Assembly (NCBI RefSeq): GCF_025716875.1
Contig: NZ_JAOVZB010000004.1
Location: forward strand, 124,001 to 188,000
Origin: Marinomonas sargassi
Lineage (GTDB): Bacteria > Pseudomonadota > Gammaproteobacteria > Pseudomonadales > Marinomonadaceae
Reading direction: 5' to 3'
DNA length: 64,000 nt
Every line of letters starts with the position of its first letter. Position 1 is the stretch's first letter. The notes beneath the pieces were generated by a model. That model was not told where the DNA came from and ran no database searches. It saw nothing but the letters and a program-made list of their open reading frames with translations. This document shows, piece by piece, positions 56,831 through 64,000 of this stretch. Both the position numbers and the translations under genes were made by a program.

Positions 56831-58522
56831 ATGGATATTAGCATCCAAGCTGCGTTTGCAGTGCTCCCCATTCTGGTCGCTGCCGTATTACTCGTCGGCT
56901 TTCGATTACCAGCCAAAATATCAATGCCAATTGTATTTGTCGTCACCGCACTCGTTGCCTTACTCGTTTGGGAGGTTACGCTAAATCGTGTTATTGCCTC
57001 TTCAATACAAGGTTTCTTAATTACTATTGCCGTTTTATGGATCATATTTGGTGCCATATTATTACTGAACACCCTAAAACATTCGGGTGCCATGACCGTC
57101 ATTCGTTCTGGGTTTAATGGAGTTAGCCCTGATCGAAGAGTCCAAGTCATTATTATTGCTTGGCTGTTTGGCTCTTTTATTGAAGGTGCCTCTGGCTTCG
57201 GTACACCTGCTGCGATTGCGGCTCCTCTGCTGGTTGCAATTGGCTTCCCTGCCATGGCAGCCGTGATGATAGGTATGATGATCCAAAGTACGCCCGTTTC
57301 TTTCGGTGCCGTTGGCACACCTATCTTAATCGGTATCAATCGAGGGCTGGATTCAGAAGGGATAGGCGCGACCCTATCTTCAATTGGTTCTAATTGGGAT
57401 GTCTATCTTCAGGTTATCACTTCAGAAGTTGCCATTGTTCATGGCATAGTCGGCACGTTAATTCCTTTGGTTATGATAGTGATGATGACGCGCTTCTTCG
57501 GTAAGAAGAAATCTTGGACAGAAGGCTTAAACATCCTGCCTTTTGCTATATTTAGTGGTCTTGCGTTCACCGTTCCTTATGCACTAACAGGTGTATTCCT
57601 TGGAGCCGAATTCCCATCGTTAATTGGTGCTCTAGTTGGCCTGCCAATTGTTACCTTTGCTGCTAAGAAAAAGTTCTTACTTCCAAAAAGCACTTGGGAT
57701 TTTGCGCCAAGAGAAGAATGGCCTGTGGAATGGGTCAGCAAATTTGAAATGAAATTTGACACTCTAACTGATAAAGCACCAATGTCTTTAACCAAAGCAT
57801 GGATTCCTTACCTTTTAGTCGCTGCCATTCTGGTGTTAACTCGTGTTTCCTCAGAAGCGAAAGCCTTTGTAACCTCTTGGGTTATTCCATTTAAAGACAT
57901 TTTAGGGGAAGGTTTAGGTTATTCCATTACGCCGCTTTATTTACCGGGTGGAATTTTAGTCTTTGTTTCCTTTGTCACATATTTCTTCCATAAAATGAAA
58001 TTTAAGGAAATGAAATCAGCACTGTCCGAGTCTTCTCAAGTAATGCTGGGTGCGGGTTTTGTTCTTATGTTCACTATTCCTTTGGTACGAATCTTAATCA
58101 ACTCTGGAGTCAATGAATCAGGTTTTGACTCTATGCCTGTTGCCATGGCGAACTTCGTCGCTAATTCGGTTGGAGAGATTTACCCAGTTTTTGCCCCTAT
58201 GATTGGTGCCTTAGGCGCTTTTATTGCGGGTAGTAATACGGTATCAAACATGATGTTGGCTCAGTTCCAATTTGGTGTTGCAAACGCATTAGGCTTATCG
58301 ACTGCCTTCATGGTTGCACTTCAAGCCGTAGGTGCTGCAGCGGGTAACATGATAGCCATTCACAATGTAGTGGCCGCTTCCGCTACGGTTGGCCTACTGG
58401 ATAAAGAAGGGGAAACCCTTAGAAAGACTATTATTCCAACACTTTACTACTGTTTAGTGGCGGGTATTTTAGGCCTTATCGGTATGTATGTAATTGGTTT
58501 GACTGACCCTCTACAAGGCTAA
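56831..58522 (+). CDS. lldP: L-lactate permease (LctP family)
   Basis: 563 aa with about 12-14 transmembrane helices. LctP marks: [22 protein letters not shown] (helix 4) and [19 protein letters not shown] (helix 12). Imports L-lactate/glycolate with protons. The ATG follows GAGGA. No lactate dehydrogenase gene nearby; terminator follows. Confidence 0.93.
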   Translation: MDISIQAAFAVLPILVAAVLLVGFRLPAKISMPIVFVVTALVALLVWEVTLNRVIASSIQGFLITIAVLWIIFGAILLLNTLKHSGAMTVIRSGFNGVSPDRRVQVIIIAWLFGSFIEGASGFGTPAAIAAPLLVAIGFPAMAAVMIGMMIQSTPVSFGAVGTPILIGINRGLDSEGIGATLSSIGSNWDVYLQVITSEVAIVHGIVGTLIPLVMIVMMTRFFGKKKSWTEGLNILPFAIFSGLAFTVPYALTGVFLGAEFPSLIGALVGLPIVTFAAKKKFLLPKSTWDFAPREEWPVEWVSKFEMKFDTLTDKAPMSLTKAWIPYLLVAAILVLTRVSSEAKAFVTSWVIPFKDILGEGLGYSITPLYLPGGILVFVSFVTYFFHKMKFKEMKSALSESSQVMLGAGFVLMFTIPLVRILINSGVNESGFDSMPVAMANFVANSVGEIYPVFAPMIGALGAFIAGSNTVSNMMLAQFQFGVANALGLSTAFMVALQAVGAAAGNMIAIHNVVAASATVGLLDKEGETLRKTIIPTLYYCLVAGILGLIGMYVIGLTDPLQG

Positions 58523-58543
58523 TTTTTTAGCCCCAAAAAACAA

Positions 58544-58590
58544 TAAAGCCTCCGTTAATTGTATCTCAATTTTATCGGGGGCTTTTTATT
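58544..58590 (+). terminator. Terminator after lactate permease
   Basis: AAAGCCTCCG pairs with CGGGGGCTTT (one G-U pair) across a 21-nt loop, followed by TTATT. Confidence 0.7.
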
Positions 58591-58772
58591 ACCCGTTTAT
58601 TATTGGAGGCTACTTCTATCGTGATCTACCTGACACTGCTATATTCAAAAGACAATTACATTGGGCAATCAGTGCCCGAGCCAAAGCCTTATTTAGCTTT
58701 CTACTCAGTATTCGGGTTTAAATAGCCTATTTTACTCTACAATTCCGTCACTCAAAACTCAGACATTTAGAG

Positions 58773-60014
58773 CTACTTCAATTCAACTTCTGCGTGCATT
58801 TCTAGTTTGAAGCCCAACCAAACGCCCCCTACCGTTGCCAATATCAACATAATAATAAGCATAAGATGAAAGCTAATGTACTCAGCCACCGCCCCCATGA
58901 GAAACGCGCCAATTGCTGGCCCGCCAAGGGCAATCATGATCCAGATACTCATCACTCGACCACGAATTTCATTATGGGTAGAAAGCTGTATCAATATTTG
59001 TGAGCCTGTACCAATCACCGTCATCAACAAGCTAATAAGACAAATCAAGCTGCCAAGAATAAAAACAGGTGGCACAAGTAAAATAGGAAGCATTGCCAGA
59101 GCTGTTCCCAGCATTGCCATCATCATAAGCTTCATTAGCCGCTGTTTATCTCCCTTCTGACGAGAGATAAACAAAGCCCCAAGAATAGAGCCAGCACCAG
59201 AACAGGCGGTTAAAACAGCCAGATCATGGGGCTGACCTTGAGTAAAAGTACCAGATAAGGCAGGTAACAATTCCATGAGTGCTCGTCCAACTTGGCTATT
59301 CACCAAGGTCATTAGCAACATTAAAAGAATAAACTCTGATTGGTAGGCGAAACGAAAGCCTTTTACTAAGTCTTCAAATTTACTTTGCTTCTTTTCCCTC
59401 TTAGCGGGCGGCAAATCACTTAAACGAGTATTGAATAGCGCCGCCACAGCAAAAAATAAGGCACTGATTAGGAAGATGTATTCCGCAGCAATAACCGTTA
59501 ACAAAGCAGCCGCTATAGCAGGTGCCATCACCCGAGATGAGTTAAATATCATAGCACCCAACCCAACCGCATTTGGCAAGTTGTCTTGGTCGACTAACCG
59601 AGGAATTAACGACAAGCGTAAAGGCGAGCCAGCGGATGCCACACACCCAAACGCTAGCCCTAATAAAATTAAGCTAAACAAACTTGGTGAGAAAAACACA
59701 AAAGTCACAAAGGCAAAAAAAGCAATAAAAGACTGACTAGAAACCCAAATCAACATGCCTTTACGAAGGTCAATACGGTCGGATATCACGCCAAAAAAAG
59801 GGGTTATGATTAAGGTTGGAATCAAAAGTGCCGAGCTAATAATACCCACCCAGAGAAACGATTCCGTTTCCTCCCAAACTAACCAGCCAAACATGAATCG
59901 TCCCATCCAAACCGCGAGAGTTGCAAAGCAAGAAGCCACAAAATAGTGACGATATTGGGTTTGCTGTAACGCTGAGAAATCGAACAAAGAGCGTAATTTT
60001 TTAAAGTAGAACAT
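58773..60014 (-). CDS. MFS transporter (enterobactin-exporter-like group)
   Basis: 413 aa with 12 transmembrane segments. Loop 2-3 motif GVISDRIDLRKGML fits the major facilitator pattern G-x-x-x-D-R; the second half has INSQVG- and GSQILIQLSTHNEIRGRVMSIW-type segments seen in the MFS_3/TCR group. Substrate unknown. Confidence 0.85.
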   Translation of the reverse strand: MFYFKKLRSLFDFSALQQTQYRHYFVASCFATLAVWMGRFMFGWLVWEETESFLWVGIISSALLIPTLIITPFFGVISDRIDLRKGMLIWVSSQSFIAFFAFVTFVFFSPSLFSLILLGLAFGCVASAGSPLRLSLIPRLVDQDNLPNAVGLGAMIFNSSRVMAPAIAAALLTVIAAEYIFLISALFFAVAALFNTRLSDLPPAKREKKQSKFEDLVKGFRFAYQSEFILLMLLMTLVNSQVGRALMELLPALSGTFTQGQPHDLAVLTACSGAGSILGALFISRQKGDKQRLMKLMMMAMLGTALAMLPILLVPPVFILGSLICLISLLMTVIGTGSQILIQLSTHNEIRGRVMSIWIMIALGGPAIGAFLMGAVAEYISFHLMLIIMLILATVGGVWLGFKLEMHAEVELK

Positions 60015-60156
60015 GGACAGAATGGCTCAGTTAAGACGGGGTATGTTATTGTTTTCTCATCATAGCACCATCTGTTTCTTTCAGACACGAAGTGCACTTC
60101 CCCATATAGAAATTTACAGGCGAAACGTAGTCGACAAAATTGGCAAGGAGAGCAAA

Positions 60157-60693
60157 GTGAAAAAAGTCATTATTCTCGGCAATTCAGGATCTGGTAAATC
60201 GACACTAGCCAAGCAATTTGAATCTGAAGGGCTCGCTCATCTCGATTTAGATACCATAGCGTGGGACCTAACCCCTTCCCCGATCCGTAAACCACTAGAA
60301 GAAAGCGAACAGCAAATACTCAGTTTTATGTCAGCACATTCTTCTTGGGTCATTGAAGGATGCTATGCAGATCTTTTAGATATTTGCACACAGTACGCCA
60401 ACCAAGCCATTTTTATGGATTTAGAGGTGAGTGCCTGCATTAAAAATGCTGAATCGCGACCTTGGGAGCCACATAAATACCCTTCAAAAGAAGCTCAGGA
60501 TAAAAACCTAGCCATGCTGATAGAATGGATTTCACAATACCCCATCAGGACAGATACTTTTTCACGACAAGCGCATCAAGGTCTATATGAAAAATTTGCG
60601 GGAGATAAAACGCGAATTGTTGAAAACAGCGATCTAAATACGGTTTTCCCGAACAGCCATAATTGGAACAAGAGCCGTTCATCATTAGAGTAA
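60157..60693 (+). CDS. P-loop nucleoside-triphosphatase/kinase-like protein
   Basis: 178 aa. Walker A GNSGSGKST lies at residues ~8-16, and LAHLDLDTIAWD and WVIEGCYADLL match the adenylate-kinase-like proteins often called topology-modulation (FlaR-like). It probably phosphorylates a small substrate. The GTG at 60157 follows AAGGAG by 6 nt; a longer frame from 60013 would overlap the divergent MFS start and is rejected. Confidence 0.78.
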   Translation: MKKVIILGNSGSGKSTLAKQFESEGLAHLDLDTIAWDLTPSPIRKPLEESEQQILSFMSAHSSWVIEGCYADLLDICTQYANQAIFMDLEVSACIKNAESRPWEPHKYPSKEAQDKNLAMLIEWISQYPIRTDTFSRQAHQGLYEKFAGDKTRIVENSDLNTVFPNSHNWNKSRSSLE

Positions 60694-60780
60694 AGGTGGA
60701 CTTAGTAAAAATTAACTTATTGCAATTAGGTCTCTTCTCCAAAGAAAAACAGTAACTATGACAAATACAGGAAGGTGAAC

Positions 60781-61128
60781 ATGGATATGCCGCCAGAAGT
60801 AAAAATAATTACCGAGATATTCTTGAAAGAGATGTTGGAAGCAGACGATACGAAGAACTTCCTACTCTATACCAAACGCTACGAGGCAAAATACCTAGAG
60901 GGCTTCACGCAGGAAAGATTCTCTGATGATATTGACCAAATGCAGATGCGTAATGGCAAAAATAAAAGCTATGAGTTTTTAGCCACACTACGCAGTGCTG
61001 AAATAGAAGGCGCAGAAGTATTTAGATCTGTTTGGAAAGGTGTTTATGAAAAGCGCGACGCTGTTATTGAGATGGCGATTTATCAGAAAAACGGCAGCTG
61101 GCACCTAATTCAATCTTCGGTTCATTAG
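60781..61128 (+). CDS. Small NTF2/cystatin-like protein, unknown function
   Basis: 115 aa with helix-rich first half and a C-terminal sheet (AVIEMAIYQKNGSWHLIQSSVH), the pattern of NTF2-like or DUF4019-like proteins. ATG at 60781 behind GGAAGG. No signal peptide. Not recognised. Confidence 0.55.
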   Translation: MDMPPEVKIITEIFLKEMLEADDTKNFLLYTKRYEAKYLEGFTQERFSDDIDQMQMRNGKNKSYEFLATLRSAEIEGAEVFRSVWKGVYEKRDAVIEMAIYQKNGSWHLIQSSVH

Positions 61129-61257
61129 TGTTTGCTAAAAATATCGTTTGACGTAACAAAAGTAAAAAACAGTAAAGATAAAACCTTAGCCTTGAATGAT
61201 AATAATTCGACTGGCATGATGCGCCAAAATTGGCACTTATAAATAAGGAAATTGCAC

Positions 61258-61809
61258 ATGAAAAAATATAATTTTTTGTCTATCCTCGCTCTCATTTTTG
61301 CATTCCAAGCACCCGCTGCGCTTGCTGAGAAAGTCGAGATTGTTTTAGTTGATAACCTAAATGGTATTCTAAACGGCTACTGCGTCGATATTGCTGGCGG
61401 CAACCGTAATGTGGACATTAGCAAAGGCTTGCAAACTCACACCTGTTACAGCTACAGAGGCTCGCTAGGTGAAGATCAAATCTTTGAAACCAGCCGCTTT
61501 GCTAACAATGAGTTATATATGCCTAACTACGATGTGTGTGCAACGCTATCTAGCTTAAATACTGGCGCTAAATTAGGCTTGGCAACATGTGAAGGTAACG
61601 AATTACAGAATATCTCGTTAACCGATGAAGGTAAGTTATCTCCACTTGCTGCGCCTAACTTATGTTTAACTGCAGGCGAAGAGACTCGCTATGGCCGTGG
61701 TGGCACTTCTAAGCATCAAATAAAAACACTAACACTGGAAAGCTGTGACTCAAGCATCGCGGCTTACCAAACATGGCGTGTACGTAGTTATGATGATGAC
61801 GAAAAATAA
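61258..61809 (+). CDS. Secreted Cys-rich beta-trefoil-like protein, copy 2
   Basis: 183 aa. Signal peptide cut after ALA near residue 23. Like the 34838-35395 protein, it has the pairs NGYCVDIAG…LQTHTC, DVCATLSS…LATCEG and NLCLTAGE…LESCD, each followed by a Q-rich strand (ELQNISL, YQTWRV). The two proteins are clearly paralogous in size, cysteine layout and the first NGY-C-D/QTHTC module. The ATG at 61258 follows AAGGAA. Function unknown. Confidence 0.65.
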   Translation: MKKYNFLSILALIFAFQAPAALAEKVEIVLVDNLNGILNGYCVDIAGGNRNVDISKGLQTHTCYSYRGSLGEDQIFETSRFANNELYMPNYDVCATLSSLNTGAKLGLATCEGNELQNISLTDEGKLSPLAAPNLCLTAGEETRYGRGGTSKHQIKTLTLESCDSSIAAYQTWRVRSYDDDEK

Positions 61810-61840
61810 TATCTCCTAACCATTGGTGATTTATTAATAA

Positions 61841-61868
61841 AGCAGAGGTTAAAAGCCTCTGCTTTTTT
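61841..61868 (+). terminator. Terminator after trefoil-like copy 2
   Basis: AGCAGAGG pairs with CCTCTGCT around a 7-nt loop, followed by TTTTTT. Confidence 0.9.
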
Positions 61869-62098
61869 TGCACTAAAGTTTTTCACCACCCATTTTTACC
61901 GCACTATTTTGATGCTTTCATCGTTTTATAAATTTAAATAAGATATTCCTCTCTCTCCCAGTATAAAAAAGTCATTTAAATTCAAAAGGATAGAAATAAA
62001 TCACATTCAAACAAAAAATATGGAACGTTTGTTGCAAAACCATGACTGATGGAAACAAATGACATCAACTTACATTTAAACGTTGGAGCCCCCCTCAA

Positions 62099-63094
62099 AT
62101 GAAAAAAACGATGAAAAAAACACTTGAACTTTCTTTGTTAGCAGGTCTTATCGCCAGCTCATCCGCTATGGCAGCAGATACAGTAACCTTTCAGTTAGAC
62201 TGGTTGCCAGGTGGTGATAAAGCCCCTATTTATTCAGGGATTCAACAAGGCTTTTTTGAAGAAGTTGATATTGAAGTAAAAATTGCTAGTGGTCGTGGTT
62301 CTACCGATGCGTTAACTAAAATGGCAACAGGTCAGTCTGATATAGGCACATCGGACATTGGTGCACTAATGGCTGCTAAAGCGCAAGACGATGTTCCTGT
62401 TACTGCCGTGCTACCTTATTTTACTCAAGCACCTCACGCGTTTTTTACCGTTAAAGGCAGCGGTATCTCCTCGATTAAAGACTTGAAGGGCAAGAAAGTA
62501 GCAACATCCCCATTCACTTCATCCAACGCCTTCCTACCTTTAGTGCTTAAACAAAACGGTTTAACAGAAGACGATATTAAATTGGTTAAGTCTGACCCAG
62601 GAGCCCTGTCTCCTATGATGATTACAGGTAATGCCGATGCCATTATCGCTTGGGTGACCAATACCGCTTTGTTTGACGCTCAAACAAAAGAAGCAGGTAA
62701 AGAGCTAATCGAAATGCCTTGGTCTGATTCTGGCCTATCGCTTTACAGCTCCACATTGCTTGCTGCAGATAAGTTCTTAGAAGAGCGCCCAGATGTCGCG
62801 AAACGCTTTGTTAAAGCTTACGCAAAATCCATTGCTTTCACTTACCAGTACCCAGACAAAGCAGGCGCGGATATTCACAAAATGGTGCCAGAGGTGGATG
62901 CAGCTATCGCTTCCGCTCAGTTGAAAAGCATTACTGGTCTAGTTTATAACGACGTGACGGAAAAAGATGGTGTGGGTAAATTCAGTACTGACCGTATTCA
63001 GCAAACATGGACATACGTTGCTGAAGCGAACGGTTTATCAGCTGATGCACTTGACCCAACAACGGCTGTTACTACAGACTTTCTTCCGGAGTAA
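62099..63094 (+). CDS. ABC substrate-binding protein, NMT1/SsuA family
   Basis: 331 aa with signal peptide (…SSAMAA/DTV). The NMT1 family start FQLDWLPGGDKAPIYSGIQQGFF and the SIKDLKGKKVATSP segment are clear. The family carries thiamine-pyrimidine precursors, sulfonates, nitrate or similar small molecules; the substrate cannot be read here. First gene of an ABC operon that runs off the right edge. Confidence 0.88.
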   Translation: MKKTMKKTLELSLLAGLIASSSAMAADTVTFQLDWLPGGDKAPIYSGIQQGFFEEVDIEVKIASGRGSTDALTKMATGQSDIGTSDIGALMAAKAQDDVPVTAVLPYFTQAPHAFFTVKGSGISSIKDLKGKKVATSPFTSSNAFLPLVLKQNGLTEDDIKLVKSDPGALSPMMITGNADAIIAWVTNTALFDAQTKEAGKELIEMPWSDSGLSLYSSTLLAADKFLEERPDVAKRFVKAYAKSIAFTYQYPDKAGADIHKMVPEVDAAIASAQLKSITGLVYNDVTEKDGVGKFSTDRIQQTWTYVAEANGLSADALDPTTAVTTDFLPE

Positions 63095-63101
63095 TTAAAC
63101 C

Positions 63102-63890
63102 ATGTCACAAGATTCGCCAATGGCTTTTGTGAGCATGAAAGGTGTGGGTCATAAATATGACCCACTTCCTGATGCACCCATGGCTGTACAAGATATCGAT
63201 TTAGATATAAAGAAGCATGAATTCGTTTCTGTCGTTGGGCCTTCTGGCTGTGGTAAATCGACCCTTTTAAGAATGGTGGCAGGTTTACTTATCCCATCCC
63301 ATGGGGAAGTTTCCATTTTTAATCACCCTGTTACTGAGCCTCGTGATGACGTCGGCATCGTTTTTCAAAAAGCCAACCTATTGCCTTGGTTAACCGTTCG
63401 TAAGAATGTGTTATTCCCTCTAAAGCACAAGTATGGTCGCTATGGTACAGCTGACGAGAAACGAGCAAATGAACTGCTTGAAATGGCTGGTCTGACTCAG
63501 TTTGCTGACAAAATGCCAGACGAACTTTCTGGTGGTATGCAACAACGTGTTGGTATCGTCCGCGCCCTGCTATTAAATCCTGACATATTGCTGATGGATG
63601 AGCCTTTCTCGGCGCTGGACGCTTTAACTCGAGAGCAGATAGGCTTTGACCTACTCGATATCTGGAAAAAGCAGCCTAAAACCGTTCTATTTATCACCCA
63701 CTCTATAACCGAAGCCGTACTGCTTTCAGACCGTATTTTGGTTATGAGTAAACGCCCAGGGACAGTGTTAGATTTAATCGAAGTAGATCTACCTCGACCT
63801 CGTTCTTCCAATACTATTAACTCTAGCCGCTTTGCAGAGTTAACCGACTTAATAAGAGGCTATATCTATGAACCAAACACGCCCGCTTAA
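63102..63890 (+). CDS. ABC ATP-binding protein, SsuB/TauB type
   Basis: 262 aa. Walker A GPSGCGKST, signature LSGGMQQRVGIVRAL, Walker B ILLMDEPFSALD, H-loop LFITHSITEA. It starts 7 bp after the binding-protein gene and overlaps the permease start by 23 bp. Confidence 0.93.
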   Translation: MSQDSPMAFVSMKGVGHKYDPLPDAPMAVQDIDLDIKKHEFVSVVGPSGCGKSTLLRMVAGLLIPSHGEVSIFNHPVTEPRDDVGIVFQKANLLPWLTVRKNVLFPLKHKYGRYGTADEKRANELLEMAGLTQFADKMPDELSGGMQQRVGIVRALLLNPDILLMDEPFSALDALTREQIGFDLLDIWKKQPKTVLFITHSITEAVLLSDRILVMSKRPGTVLDLIEVDLPRPRSSNTINSSRFAELTDLIRGYIYEPNTPA

Positions 63891-64000
63891 GTCTTGGTTT
63901 GCCATTCAAGCCAACCGTTTCGCCCCACTTATCTTTTTCGTAGGGCTGGTTATTTTATGGGAACTGATTTGTACCTTAGGCAAGGTACCAAACTATGTAT
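63868..64000 (+). CDS. ABC permease, SsuC/TauC type (cut by window edge)
   Basis: The 44 visible codons begin MNQTRPLKSWFAIQANRF and continue into a first transmembrane helix (APLIFFVGLVILWELICTLG), the usual start of SsuC-type permeases. The ATG lies inside the end of the ATPase gene, so translation is probably coupled. Confidence 0.8.
   Translation, partial: MNQTRPLKSWFAIQANRFAPLIFFVGLVILWELICTLGKVPNYV

Overview
The window looks like chromosomal DNA of a marine gammaproteobacterium, most likely Marinomonas or a close Oceanospirillales relative. This is inferred from the moderately AT-rich sequence, the divergent orn/rsgA pair followed by psd, the queA-tgt-yajC-secD-secF run, a PL7 alginate lyase and a sedentary-type chromosomal integron. 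No database search was possible. All family names come from motifs read in the translations.

Layout. 1-13 kb is mostly core: orn (cut by the left edge), rsgA, an HDOD protein and psd; a secreted serine hydrolase; queA-tgt-yajC-secD-secF on the minus strand; tRNA-Leu(CAA); an NCS2 xanthine/uracil permease. 13.1-16.5 kb is an AT-rich accessory block: a WYL-domain regulator resembling CapW/BrxR of phage-defence loci, divergent from a three-gene operon encoding a class-3 lipase, a lipoprotein and a small soluble protein. This is the best candidate for an undescribed system. 16.5-20.2 kb holds metabolic and regulatory singletons, including a PhnZ-like HD oxygenase. 20.2-24.9 kb holds a DAACS symporter and a sensor kinase/sigma54 activator pair. 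A sigma54 promoter and three copies of a 12-bp palindrome lie between transporter and activator. 25.0-28.0 kb is a FecBCDE-type metal-chelate ABC transporter under a Zur-like box.

28-46 kb carries a LysR regulator with a DUF1127 protein, an MscS channel, a polyamine-type ABC operon, several GNAT acetyltransferases, small membrane and secreted proteins, a CBS protein, an amidohydrolase and the alginate lyase. 46.9-51.4 kb is an integron: intI on the plus strand with a LexA-like box, and five gene cassettes on the minus strand, each ending in an attC site. 51.5-56.3 kb is the xanthine dehydrogenase operon xdhA-xdhB-xdhC, functionally matching the purine permease at 11.6 kb. 56.8-64 kb holds an L-lactate permease, an MFS transporter, a P-loop kinase-like protein, an NTF2-like protein, a secreted protein paralogous to the one at 34.8 kb, and an NMT1/SsuA-type ABC transporter cut by the right edge.

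Functional links: the two-component system probably drives the symporter from the sigma54 promoter; Zur probably represses the chelate transporter; LexA probably represses intI; purine import and XDH probably act in one catabolic pathway; and the WYL protein probably controls the lipase operon.
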